Shown here: positions 42,890 to 53,720 of the stretch, one piece after another
Layout: each line of letters opens with the position of its first letter
Position numbering within the stretch: the first letter of the stretch is position 1
Source: Alosa alosa
Lineage: Eukaryota > Chordata > Actinopteri > Clupeiformes > Clupeidae
Assembly (NCBI RefSeq): GCF_017589495.1
Contig: NC_063204.1
Location: forward strand, 30,915,585 to 30,979,584
DNA length: 64,000 nucleotides
Reading direction: 5' to 3'
The notes under the pieces: model-generated
The model's database searches: none
What the model saw: only the letters and a program-made list of their open reading frames with translations
Told to the model about the DNA's origin: nothing
Translations under genes and position numbers: made by a program

Positions 42890-44720
42890 TTCCCCAGTCA
42901 CCTCCTATGCTGGGGTCCCCCACTGCATACGCTGCTATTGATCTTCTCCTCATACTCTGGCTCATTATGTCTGTGTGGACAAGTCAGACCACTGTGCTGA
43001 ATTCCTGCTTAAACATGCCGCTGCTGCTCTGGCTCATCCTGTTTGTTTCTTCAGGTGAAATATTTATTGTGCTTTGAAATTCCACATACTTTCGCTGCAT
43101 TTCATTGAATAAAACAGATTTAATTTTTCCAGTCAAAATTCAGAGACCCAAATTTAATAAATTAATTAATTAAAATTATGGCTTCCATTGCTAGTGTTCA
43201 GTATGCTTGACACACTTCCAAATCCTTGCTCTTTAAAAGATCGCTGCTACTGATGTAGCCCGAGTGAGGGCTAAGGGAGGACTGCTCAGACAATTGTTAA
43301 GGTGACCTTTTCTGGCCTATGGTAGTATATTAATCCGTGATGGGTCATTGAAACAGTCACTCACAGACTCACAGAGCTGTAATTTGCCACCTGCAGGAAG
43401 CTACTGCTACTGGATATTCTGCCCCTTGTCCATCCGGTCTCACTCTCCGCCTCTCCAGTATTGGCTTTCGTCTCGTTACATAACAGACAATGATCAACAA
43501 GCCTCAAGTCCAATCTGATATAGATCACTATTGGTCAGATGGCTATCACTGCACAAATATTTTGACACTAAACCCTAACAGGAGGGGCTTTACGGAAAAG
43601 ATAGTGAGAACCAGGAGTCAAGAAAAGCTCAGGGGGCGATTTCTGGTAATTTAGTAAATTGCAGCACTTAGAAATTGTTGAATGAAGCCTTTTGTCGGAG
43701 CATATAACGCTCAGCAGGATAAGAAACTGTTGTCGATACTAATGGTGTGGTTGTACAAACAGGGTAATATGATGGGTTAATAAGGTTGGCATGATTTTCA
43801 GCTAACCGTGTTTACAGAAGGATCAGTCGGTGGGTCCTGGGGGGGTTTCATCATAATAATCTGGGATCAGTCAAAAATCCTGAGCATTTACTAGGGGAGC
43901 CAGAGAGGGGACGCCAGCCACTGATCACAAAGCTGTGCCTTTTACGAGCCCTGACTGAGGGGATCTTTCTCAGCAAGTGCCTGGGAAGGGTGGAGGGGGA
44001 GAAAAAACAAATGAACTAATGCAAACAAAAAAGGCTTGAATTCTTAAGTCAACATTTCATTTTGAGTCCTCAGAAACTTCTGATGCAATTTCAAAAAGAA
44101 GAAGAAGAAGGGAAAAAAACAGGCACTTCAAACGGCGTGTAATTGGTCCGACAGGAAATTGCTTTTTCTTTGCGGAATATCTCACGCATGCGTTTGGATC
44201 CATGTGTGGATTGTGCTGGAATGACACAGGTAGTGTGCTGTCACCCAAGCCCTGCACAATGGGGGCCTTCTCATAGATCTTCCTCAATTGTTTCCCTACA
44301 GACTGCAGTCAAAACCCCCAACCTCTCTTGTCTTATGCGACCGCTTCAAAAAGTGGGGATATTACCGGCCCACCCTGGACATGACTAACAGTCTGGTTTC
44401 TCTGCACCACGCCACCTTGTGAGGACAATGGACGCCGAGTCACGGTGATGATGTCAGCCTGATAAAGTTACAGAGCAAAGGTCAGCGGTGTGTGACACAC
44501 ATGTGACCACAACCCCAAAAACAGTGTCTCGTTTCGTTTTTTTTTTTTTTTCATGGCTTCACTTGGCCGTTCATGCATTCATTCATTCATCCGTTCACTC
44601 ACGTGGTCCTGTGCAGCGCTACGCTGATCCGGTCTAATGAGGAACATATTGCTCCGTAGAGGCCTGCTCGCTCCCCACATATGTGTCAGGTGTCAAGGCC
44701 ATGGCCTCTGACATATCCTG
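42890..44720. other. Long unique non-coding stretch
   Basis: The longest part of the window without a large microsatellite. Contains ATAAATTAATTAATTAAAAT (near 43156), a short GAA run (44095-44110) and a T-run (44538-44551). ATTCATTCATTCAT is at 44578. No coding or RNA gene was recognised. Confidence 0.4.
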
Positions 44721-44726
44721 CTCCCT

Positions 44727-44875
44727 CTCTCTTGCCCTCTCTCTCTCTCTCCCTCTTTCTGTCTGCCTCTCAAGGCTGAGTGTGAACACACAAGTTATTA
44801 CCAATCTCTCTCTCTCCATCTCTCCCTCTCTTTCTCCATCTCTCTCTTTCTTTCTGTCTGTCTGTCTCTCAAAGA
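44727..44875. repeat. CT-rich tracts, two blocks
   Basis: (CT)n blocks at 44727-44770 and 44806-44872 flank CAAGGCTGAGTGTGAACACA. AAGACAAGGCTGTGAACACG follows the second block, so the block plus flank looks duplicated with a period of about 100 bases. Confidence 0.85.
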
Positions 44876-45027
44876 CAAGGCTGTGAACACGCTCTCAGTC
44901 ATTAGTCCAGCGTATGTTTTCTTCTCCCCCTTTGTCAGTGGCAGACATGACTAAAAAAATGAAGGACAGGAAGGAGAAGGGAGCTTGTCGAGCCGTGCCA
45001 GGTCAGTGAGAAGGAACAGAGGAAGGA

Positions 45028-45030
<3 letters not shown>

Positions 45031-45065
<35 letters not shown>

Positions 45066-45120
45066 CTGTGAGCATGTGTGTGTACGTGTGTGTGTGTGTC
45101 AGTATGTGTGTGTGTGTGTC
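45031..45120. repeat. GT-rich microsatellite
   Basis: (TG)15 followed by interrupted GTGT arrays. Confidence 0.93.
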
Positions 45121-46370
45121 ACTGCATGGCAGCCACAGCGTGTCTTGTCCATGTGTTTGATGGCTCAGAGTGAGAGAGAGGGGGAGCGTGGCAGATAGAG
45201 AGCTCAAGCAGCGCACTGATGATCAAAAGCCGAGCGGGCGTAACGACGGGCGGCGGACTGGAGGTGACTGGACCGAGGCATCTGCTCTCCTCTCGCCCCC
45301 CCCCCCCCGCCCCCACTCTCCTCTCCAGTTTGCTCTCATCAGTGTCAACGCCTGCCTGACAAGGCTGAGCGGCACCCAGAAGACAGGAGCCCTTTCTCCC
45401 ATCTCCCTGTCCTTCAACACCCCTAGTGCCCCCCACCTCTACACACTCACACGCACTCCCATAACCCCCATCCATCTCCTTCCCTGCTGCATCTTATAGC
45501 ATCGTTAAGACACACAGGCCTAATTCAACACAGAGTAAGTGAGTGAGTGAGTGTGATGTTTATTCGTTTGTTGTTTGTCCATCGGCTGACATAGACTTTG
45601 GTGAGGCATGCCTGTGATGACACCTGAGAGGATAAAGTGTATGTATGTCATGAGGACTTCTGTAACACTGTACACACACATTACTGTGCAGAGAAAGAGC
45701 CTAGAAGTACTAGGAGCATATAGACAGATATAAATAGCACCACACACAGTCACTACATATGAAGATAATGTGTTGGCATATTACTACTTACTCAAAGAAA
45801 GTATTATATTTTAGCATAATTAGAGCCGTTTTTGCATAGTTTTGCACACACAATTACTCTTATATTGAATAATGTAGTGTGTGTTTCCTGATTATTATCA
45901 CATTGTGTGTCGTCATGCAGTCACTCATCTATCTCCAAAATGACCAGATATGGAGACTTCTCATGCCATGTGCTCAGCTACCACAAGGTCATTAGATGAG
46001 GGCTTCTGACATGTGGACAAGCTTCTTTTTCTCCATTTCTTCTTTCTTGTTCCTTTTCTTCTTCATCTACATTGTCTTCTTTTGCTCATGGGAATTATAA
46101 GCACCAGAGTGCATTTTCTGCCATTGAAACACACTTGATCATTTCTACACGTCGTCAAAGGACTGTCAAGCTGAGAGACGCGCGGATGGACAGACGGATG
46201 GACACACAGGCCTTGTCTGAGGCCTAATGAGAGGGGAGGGCAGGGCTGGAGCTAGTAGTGAGCACGCAGACCGGCTGACCTGTCTGTCTGTGTAGGACTA
46301 AGCTGACATCAGTAGGCCATCTCTCAGTGTGAGCCCAGCTCAGTGCTCTGCAGACAGGCAAAATTATAGA
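45121..46370. other. Unique non-coding stretch
   Basis: Contains C13 at 45296-45308 and GAGTGAGTGAGTG at 45539-45551. A 109-codon frame (45170-45499) and its reverse shadows have no domain. Confidence 0.42.
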
Positions 46371-46373
46371 TGT

Positions 46374-46417
46374 CCACACACACACACAGCCTCACTCATA
46401 CACACACACACACACAA
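46374..46417. repeat. CA-rich microsatellite
   Basis: Two short CA arrays separated by GCCTCACTCATA. Confidence 0.9.
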
Positions 46418-46559
46418 CAAGGCAGCGAACATCATGCATACTTAGTGAGCAGCTTAAAACTTTTATCTTTAAAAGTATGTGTATATGTGTGCATCTGTGC
46501 GTGTATGAGAAAATATATGCATGCACATGTGTCAATATCCACAACAAATAAATGAGACA

Positions 46560-46905
46560 CATGGCACTTGAAGATGCTCCGCACACATTGGCTGCTTCTG
46601 CTGCTGCTGCTGCTGTTTTGCCACTGTTTGCTGCTGTCTCTGCCGTGCCCGACAGCGGCACATCAGAACCCCTTCATTAGATTTATGTGGCGCTGTTTGC
46701 ATACAAGGAACCTAATGGTGTTTGCATGCCTACACTGCGCCGTCTGCTAGGTGTTATTTTTCAGCCGGGGAGCACGGTAATCCATCTTTATGGCCCTCCA
46801 AACTTCACATATGGAGGGCCTCGGTAATGACTTGCGGCTGTCAAGCATCTGGGCAAGGGGCTGCTGAGCTATCCAAAATTTCAGCGCCGTCCGACGACCA
46901 ACCCC
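46560..46905. promoter_or_regulatory. Candidate island after a CTG run
   Basis: A (CTG)n run at 46596-46616 gives a Leu-rich false signal-peptide look in one frame. Downstream, CCTTCATTAGATTTATGTGG, CACGGTAATCCATC, ATATGGAGGGCCTCGGTAAT and ATCTGGGC are complex and repeat-free. Regulatory role inferred. Confidence 0.34.
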
Positions 46906-46929
46906 CACCCCCTCTTTTCCATTCAACAA

Positions 46930-47012
46930 CCCCCCCCCCCATACACACACACACACCCTAACACACACACATATATACACTCACACACAAACACACACAC
47001 AAAAAAAAAGGA
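46930..47012. repeat. C11, CA-rich and A9 block
   Basis: Poly-C (46930-46940) leads into interrupted (CA)n and ends with a run of A. Confidence 0.92.
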
Positions 47013-47790
47013 GATTAGCCAGTAATATATATTGTTAGGCAGCTCACCTAGACTCCATTGAGGTGAGGGGGGGGATTAATATCTCAAAGTGTCAAGGTCA
47101 GACAGGATAATCTGCCCTGGGCAGGGGGTAGGGGAGGGGTGGTGGGACCAGGCAGGGAACAGGAGACCCACTCCACATTTTTTCCCATGATCCAACCTGT
47201 TTCCGTGTTTCCCACAATATTTCTGTCTGTTGCTATATCCTCCATCAGTGCCTGTTATTAATTTAGGAGGAGGATAGGAGGATTTCCCCCCCAAAAATGA
47301 GACAGTATTGAATGTGGTTTAAGGTGTAAAATTGTTCAAAAAATGAAACAAAAAAAAGAACATTGTGTCCTAAAAACACTTTTTTTCTGAAATCGGTGAA
47401 GGGAAATCGCTCCATTAGTCCCTCATGCTTTTCTCCTGGAGATAACCATTTTCAGAGGATATTCCTTTTACTGAGGCATTACCGCATAGACAACACCACT
47501 GCTTCTCATTCAGGGCTTGGGAGTGGGTGGATGAATGTGCCACATGCCTTTACCACAATGATTTTGTCTCCATTTAACCCTGGTAATGTATGGTAATCCG
47601 GAGATGTCAAGGGTTTCTCTTGACGCTGTCTCATGGAGAGCAGCTGAGAGGGAAATTAGGAGAGCGTTAGCAGCCAGAGTGGAGGCCCAGATGAAAGACT
47701 CCTGATATTTGATTGAATGGAAGAGCCATTGAAAACAATGGATTATTGTGGCTACCGCCTGTAGTTTTATCTGCTGTTCAATGGTCCACT
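47013..47790. other. Unique non-coding stretch
   Basis: GGTAATGTATGGTAATCC near 47581 is a small local repeat of GGTAAT. No gene signal. Confidence 0.4.
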
Positions 47791-47793
47791 CAT

Positions 47794-47803
47794 ACTCTCT
47801 CCC

Positions 47804-47849
<46 letters not shown>

Positions 47850-48050
47850 TCTCTCTCTCTTCCCTGCAGTTGCAAGCCTCAAACAGGACCCATAAGGCTA
47901 AAAAAGCTTGAATTTCTCCATCTCTCCTGCTCTCCACCTCTCTCTCCCGCGCTCCCTCTCTCTCTCTCCCGCGCTCCCTCTCTCTCTCCCGCGCTCCCTC
48001 TCCCCTCTGGTGGCAGGCCTCAAACAGAGCCCATAAGGGTGAGGAGGTAG
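47794..48050. repeat. CT tract plus duplicated 3' flank
   Basis: Each of two CT-rich tracts (47794-47864 and 47930-48009) is followed by nearly the same 30 bases. These are GCAAGCCTCAAACAGGACCC at 47872 and GGCAGGCCTCAAACAGAGCC at 48012, both continuing as CATAAGG. The offset is 141 bases. The second CT tract contains three TCTCCCGCGCTCCC units. Confidence 0.92.
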
Positions 48051-48500
48051 TGTGCAGAGTGGAAAGTGATGAATATTTAGGGCCCATTGAAATGAAAATC
48101 CCACTGGCCCCTAGAGACCAGGGCTTAAAAGCCATCGCCTTAGGGAGCTCCATCTGTTTGTACCTTTCGCTCTCTCACTCTTTCTTTCTCTCGCTCGCTT
48201 TCTCTTTTTTAAAAAAGAAAACAAACTTCTCCAACACTCAAACAGACCTCTCCACGTGGTACTTTGTTAAAGAACATATATTCAGGCAGATATCGACTGT
48301 ATGTTGGGGGGATTACATCTAATTGAAACCCAAAATGGCTGCTGACACAAAACTGCTTTAGCAGTGTATCAGTCCTCAATGTTTTTTTTGTTTGTTTGTT
48401 TTGTTTTACTCAACAAATGTGAAGCTACCAAGTCAGCATGCATCATAAGTTTAACAGAACAACAGCAGATTTCTCTCAAACCCATCCTCTCCCTCACATG
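48051..48500. other. Unique non-coding stretch
   Basis: Begins with ATTTAGGGCCCATTGAAATG and CTTAAAAGCCATCGCC, possibly regulatory. Then a CT-rich patch (48160-48212) and a T/GTTT patch near 48380. No gene. Confidence 0.38.
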
Positions 48501-48504
48501 AGAG

Positions 48505-48735
48505 TACGCAAGAACACACACAGGACCAGACACATAGACAAACACACACACGTGCAGAGAGGTGTACTGACCACCAACACCTCCATTCTCACCCTCTTGT
48601 TTAACACACATTCATATGGACACACATATACTGTGTACTGTCTTGTTAATATATATATACTGTATTCACACATGGATCTCTGTGTGTGAGTAGATGTGAA
48701 CACATGTATGGGCGGACACATAAACACACATATTA
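48505..48735. repeat. Degenerate CA/TATA-rich region
   Basis: Scattered CACACA with ATATATATA near 48650. Confidence 0.65.
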
Positions 48736-48769
48736 GATTCCCCATTGAGATGTTTGCATTTTGTTAATG

Positions 48770-48897
48770 CATGTGTGTCTCTCTGTGTGTACAGTGTTAG
48801 TGTTTGTTTACATGTTTGTGTCAATACATGTCGTTATGTTTGTCTTTGTGTATGTGTTTGCCTGAATGCATGTGTGTGTGGAGGAGTGTGTGCAGCA

Positions 48898-48939
<42 letters not shown>

Positions 48940-49012
48940 AGAGAAAGTGAGTGAGTTACTGAGTGGTGAGTGAGTGAGTGTGTGTGTGTATGAGAGAGAG
49001 AGAGTTTCAGGA
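48770..49012. repeat. GT then GA compound region
   Basis: Degenerate GTGTTT, then clean (GT)11 at 48897-48918. (GA)n and GAGTGAGT follow. Confidence 0.92.
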
Positions 49013-49123
49013 GGTTTCCGTGTCTTCCTGGCTGAGCTGTGCTGGGCTTGACAGAGCCAGCCCACAAATCAGGAGTAAATAGGGACCCGGGGGCATGGCT
49101 GCTTCACTGAGGGGGAAGTGAAA

Positions 49124-49312
49124 CATATTCACTTAGAACAAATCACCCTCAATCTGGCTGGAGAGAGGACCACCACCACCAACGCCACCACCCTCCACTC
49201 CCTCAGACACCACGCACACACACAAACATACATGTATACACGTGTACATACATTCACTTTGAACAAATCACCTCCAATCTGGCTGAAGAGAAGACCACCA
49301 CTACCAATGCCA

Positions 49313-49320
<8 letters not shown>
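49124..49320. repeat. Two-copy 125-bp duplication
   Basis: TTCACTTAGAACAAATCACC (from 49129) recurs as TTCACTTTGAACAAATCACC (from 49254). The match continues through CAATCTGGCTG, GAGA, GACCACCAC, ACCAA and GCCACCA with a few substitutions. Confidence 0.93.

Positions 49321-49365
<45 letters not shown>
49316..49365. repeat. (CT)n microsatellite
   Basis: About 24 uninterrupted CT units directly after the second 125-bp copy. Confidence 0.96.
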
Positions 49366-49368
<3 letters not shown>

Positions 49369-49504
49369 ACATATGAACAGACACATACACACACAGGTGA
49401 ACGGACTATTGTACAGATGAACACTCAAATTCATGTGCACTTTTTGACTTTTTGGCACAAACACAAACACGGCACACCCACCTACATATATCTTCAAATA
49501 CAAA

Positions 49505-49506
49505 AC

Positions 49507-49587
<81 letters not shown>
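49505..49587. repeat. (CA)n microsatellite
   Basis: About 40 CA units with one AAACAC interruption. Confidence 0.97.
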
Positions 49588-49588
<1 letters not shown>

Positions 49589-49765
49589 CCTGTTTTTGGA
49601 CAGGCAGGCCCCAGTCATCCTAATGGAGCAGAGAGGAAACAGCTATAAATCAAAGCCCGGTACTGGGCACTTCAGGAGACTCCATGTTCCTCTCCGGCCA
49701 GGAGGAAGAGAGAGACGAAGCTTCTGTTGTCTGTGTCTGCAGCTCATGAAGAGGATGTGCTGTGG

Positions 49766-49814
49766 ATGATGATGATGGTGATGATGATTGTGGTGGTGAT
49801 GATGATGATGGTGA
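49766..49814. repeat. (GAT)n microsatellite
   Basis: GATGATGATGGTGATGATGA followed by TTGTGGTGGTGATGATG, an imperfect GAT/GGT repeat. Confidence 0.92.
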
Positions 49815-50290
49815 CATTGGTTGTTTTTTTAGTTAACCTTTTTCACACCATGTTGCCTGATACATTTGCAGGCAGCATTGTATGCTGGGTTATTTTGGTA
49901 CGCTTGTGTGCCAGGAATGTTTCAAAGGCACATGTCATGCAAACAACACTGTTATATGGCAAACAGCACTTGTACTAGTGCCCAGGCAGCTGTTCTCCCT
50001 GGACTGATGCTTTGTGTTTGGTGGGACGCAGTACTAGATTACACAAACTTCAGTATAACTGCATAAACTATCCTGAGCCGGGTTCCACCTCATCTAGCAT
50101 GCTAGCGTGCCAAAGTGAACATCCACCGCAGATCCCCTGAGCGTCCACAAAGAATGGGAGGTCATTTTTATCGACATAAAATGCTTTTTGCGTAGATGGG
50201 GCCATCGGTGTGGAAGCGTCTAGGTTTCCCTTCCAGACCAGTGGGCACACTCTCTCTCTGCTCTTCCCTTCAATAGACTAACTGTAATGT
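49815..50290. other. Unique non-coding stretch
   Basis: CATCTAGCATGCTAGCGTGCC near 50091 is locally palindromic (GCATGCTAGC). No gene signal. Confidence 0.4.
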
Positions 50291-50291
50291 T

Positions 50292-50317
50292 CTGTGTCTG
50301 TGTGTGTGTGAGAGAGT

Positions 50318-50390
<73 letters not shown>

Positions 50391-50392
50391 AG
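50292..50392. repeat. (GT)n microsatellite
   Basis: Interrupted start, then about 33 GT units. Confidence 0.97.
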
Positions 50393-50441
50393 AAAGTGTG
50401 GCTGTGAGTGTGTGTGAGTGGTACATAGCAGACCTGTGGCC

Positions 50442-50461
50442 TTCTCTTTCTCTCTCTCACT

Positions 50462-50493
<32 letters not shown>

Positions 50494-50521
50494 TACACAC
50501 ACACACACACGCACACACACG
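50442..50521. repeat. (CT)n-(CA)n compound microsatellite
   Basis: Short CT, then (CA)13, CATACATA, (CA)n. It faces the GT array at 50292 and could pair with it in cruciform or hairpin form. Confidence 0.94.
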
Positions 50522-50665
50522 GAGCCTGCTGTGAGGAAGGAGATGGAGTGTGTCCGAGCCGATCCTCTCCTAATGCTGCATTAGTAGGGCACCCTCAGCT
50601 GGGCTCTGGAACCACGCTATCCAGCAGTCGCCCAGCTTGATGAATGGAGGGCCATCAGTAGTGGT

Positions 50666-50667
<2 letters not shown>

Positions 50668-50711
<44 letters not shown>

Positions 50712-50712
50712 A
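50668..50712. repeat. (CA)n microsatellite
   Basis: About twenty CA units, then AAACACACAC. Confidence 0.95.
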
Positions 50713-50759
50713 ACACACACTCCCTTACTCAGAACACACACACTCACACCACCAAACAC

Positions 50760-51590
50760 AGCAGCAGGCAACCAAAACACAGCCACCCCGAAGTGCTTGG
50801 GATAAAAAGGGGGAGAAGAGAATATGAACAGCTTCAGACTGAGACATTCAACAACTGGAGCCTTAACTAAAAGTGTCTGTCTTTTGTTGGTCTTTTTCCA
50901 AGTCCAAAAAATGAACATTGAGGATGTTGATTTAACTGGGAGAAATGGGACTGGCTCTGTTCTTCAGGGCTGTTCCTGATGTTGATATGATATAATCCAG
51001 AGACATCGCTATTATTGTAAGCAGCTCTGCAATCCACACCCTGACACTTAAGAACACCACAGGTGGAGAGAACGGAAAAAGGTGTTTGGTTGTTTCATGA
51101 TGTGTATTTCCTTGGCCTAGACACAAGAGCATGTGGTGAAGTTACAAAAAAAGGAAATATCGGGTGTTCTTTGTTTATTTTATTACAGCCAATGCACGCG
51201 GTAGTTTTAATCCTGGATTTGAGAACAAATCTAACACCTTCGTTTTATTGCCACACAGGAAAAGAAACCCAAGCTGAGGTGTCTGAAAGGCACTCACTGA
51301 TTACCCACACTGTTCTGCACTTCCCGACACATCTCCCAAGATGGTACGAGTTCTTGCAACTGCCTCCATTCAAACACAGAATCTTTGTTAAAAAAATGTT
51401 TTAAAAGTGTTTGTTTTACCTCAGCCTCTGAGTGTAGTGAGGCTGGGCGCCATTTTGAAACCGCTTTTCCTCTCACATTCCAGCCCTTACAGAAAGGTCA
51501 TTTGAGGTCACTGCCACTCTGCATCAAATCTATGTCCTCCTCAGTGCTCTTGCACATTCTTGACAACCTTACCACCACTGTTTCCCCCAT
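50760..51590. other. Unique non-coding stretch
   Basis: A 113-codon frame (51063-51404) has no recognisable domain. No repeats. Confidence 0.4.
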
Positions 51591-51596
51591 CTGCAC

Positions 51597-51695
51597 CTCT
51601 CTTTCTCTCTTTTCCCCTCCCTCTCTCTTTTTCTCCTTCTATTTCTCTCTCTCTCTCCCTGTGTCTCCCTCCACTCACTCACTCAACCTTCCCTG
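51597..51695. repeat. CT-rich polypyrimidine tract
   Basis: (CT)n, TTTCTC and CCCTC mixtures ending before TCAGATCAG. Confidence 0.85.
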
Positions 51696-51774
51696 CTCTC
51701 CTCAGATCAGAAGTGTCGGATTTTGACACCAGCCGCAGGAGAAGTGACCCATGAAGTAATTATGGGTGGAATCC

Positions 51775-51885
51775 CTACGCCACCACCATCCCCCCATCTT
51801 CCACACACTGAACACCCCCCACCCACCCACCCAAACTCCATCCCACAAACCAGCAACCACCCCGACCCACCCCCTACCCGTGCAT
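51775..51885. other. C-rich stretch
   Basis: CCCCCCATC, CCCACCCACCCACCC and similar. Low complexity. Confidence 0.5.
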
Positions 51886-51924
51886 GTGCAGAGCAGGATC
51901 AAATAAAAGCCAGTTGTGTTTACT

Positions 51925-52060
51925 TCCTGATCCATCTAATTTCTGTAACGAGGTCCGCCGCGGCACCCTCATCTCCTTAGCGCCGCCTAAGCCGACTGGA
52001 GCGGCTGGATGGAGAGCCTCTGGCCCCCGGGGGCCTCACTGCGCTAACGCTAATGCCACC
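51925..52060. promoter_or_regulatory. Candidate GC-rich regulatory island
   Basis: CCATCTAATTTCTGTAACG is followed by a CpG-rich core (GTCCGCCGCGGCACC, TTAGCGCCGCCTAAGCCGAC) and CGCTAACGCTAATGCC. The core is unusually CpG-dense for the window. Regulatory role inferred. Confidence 0.37.
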
Positions 52061-52192
52061 CTCTCTCTCTCTCCCTCTCTCTCTCCCTCTCCCTCTCTCA
52101 CCGCCGCTACACCTAACCGGATTATCTTTCCACCCCTCTCTCTCCCTCCATCTCTGCCCCCCCCCTCTCCACTCCTCTCGTCTTCTCAACTG
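52061..52192. repeat. CT/CCCTC-rich tract
   Basis: Two polypyrimidine blocks separated by a CGCCGCTACACC spacer. Confidence 0.88.
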
Positions 52193-53099
52193 CAGAAAGA
52201 AAAAACAACAAAACAGCAGCACAGGTGCAGGCCTCTCGAATCCTAAACATTACTGAGTGTGCGAGATGCAACTTTAGACCTAATGCATCATCAAAAAAGT
52301 GCAGGAGGCTCAGGAAAAAAAAAAAATCTGCACAGGAGGGGGAAAATAATATTCTGTTCCTGCAATACAAGATGAAGGAACACGTTTATGGAGGGGGGAG
52401 GATAAATAAATAAATGTATAACCTCAAAGCATGGAGCTTGAGTACTGATCGCATTCACATGTTGGCATACAAAGTACTTACCCGCGTTTGAAAATTCTGC
52501 CCTCAAGTGCGGAACATATAGGGCAATGGTTGATGTATTATGCAACAAAGCTTTCTTTGCCGGCCGTAGAAAAACAGGATATTTAGGATGGAGAAATGTC
52601 CATTTACAACAAAGTTTTGTCTGTGTGTAGATTGTTGAGGTTTTTATCAGTGCAGTTTTGAAGTGCAGCTTAAGTATTCTCTCTTCATGTTGAGTATGTT
52701 CAGCAATGAACATAATAATTGATCATTATAACACATGTGCTCTTGTGATATTCTGTTGAAATACACATTTGTAAGGAAGACTAAGTAAGAATTCCCTGTG
52801 TAGTTTTGTCATCAGTGTTTGAAAATGAAAGTGATATAAGAGGATGAAAGTAAAGTTACAAAAACAGATTTACCGATTGTTACAGAACGCAACTTTGTTT
52901 TATGTGGCTTTGCATCATGGTTGTCTAAAAGAGAGGCTCTTCTCTGACATGTTACTTTTCATCAAATGAGAATTATTAGAATAATATAATTGGTTCTGTG
53001 AGATCAGCAATAGCAGACTCCCTCCCTTTTAACATTCTAAAAGGGCCTAAACCTAGCTATTAAACCCCCTTCCATACAGCAGAGAGTAGTAACCTGGAC
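52193..53099. other. AT-rich unique stretch
   Basis: A12-13 near 52315-52326 and TAAATAAATAAATG at 52404. A 140-codon reverse frame (52291-52713) has no domain and overlaps AT-rich low-information sequence. No gene called. Confidence 0.42.
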
Positions 53100-53720
53100 A
53101 CAAATCATGTTGTGTGGATGATGTTATCTGCGTCCGTTTCCAGCCCTGCCCAAGTGGGCTTGGCCCTGAAGAGGGCTGGCGGTCTTGGCACAGTGAATAC
53201 AGCAAGCCCTGGCCAGGCCAGATCTCGTTTAACCAGATTGATCCCCAATTATTGTAAATTAACTTTAAAGTGCCTTCTGTCTCAGGAAGCATTTAACCAA
53301 TCTACTTACGGGGTTGACATAAGGGAACATAATTAACTGTCACGCGTCAATATAGTTTAATGGCATTATTGGATTTTTGACAAATTAAAAAGCTCATCAT
53401 TTCGCCAGTGGATGGAATAACAACATGTTAGTGAAATACCTGCAGCGAATTTGAAGCGCTGAAGACTGTGTGTGTGTGTGTTTTCCACGTCCGTGGGCCC
53501 GAGGGGTCAATGACCCACATATTAGAGGGATGTGCTTTTCTCCGCTTCCTTCTCAAGCCAGCTCCGGGCAGAAATGTCATCTTCGGCTGGCTAATGTCCT
53601 GCCACGTCCTCGGCAGAACAAAGAAATTCTGAAATTACACGATGGCAACAAGAACATGAGGAGGTGTGTGTACTGTATGTGGGGGGCAATTGTCATTTTG
53701 TTTCATGTTTAACTACGGCC
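53100..53720. promoter_or_regulatory. Candidate conserved non-coding island
   Basis: Complex sequence with TTGGC-type NFI-like words (53158-53190), CCCCAATTATTGTAAATTAAC, ACATAATTAACTGTCACGCG and TTTAATGGCATTATTGG. Downstream is a perfect inverted repeat GGGTCAATGACCC (53504-53516). Interrupted only by a short GT run at 53468-53480. Regulatory role inferred. Confidence 0.42.
53504..53516. promoter_or_regulatory. IR1-type nuclear-receptor half-site palindrome
   Basis: GGGTCA, one base, TGACCC: two inverted (A/G)GGTCA half-sites with spacing one, the geometry bound by some nuclear-receptor dimers. The sequence is seen; binding is inferred. Confidence 0.45.

Noticed and set aside
46568..46750. 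Frame beginning with a Leu-rich signal-peptide-like stretch
   Set aside because: The Leu run is a CTG microsatellite and the rest has no secreted-protein features.
49129..49584. 151-codon reverse frame
   Set aside because: Passes through (CA)40 and (CT)24; Val-Cys and Arg-Glu runs.
52291..52713. 140-codon reverse frame
   Set aside because: AT-rich sequence, no recognised domain, overlaps poly-A on the other strand.
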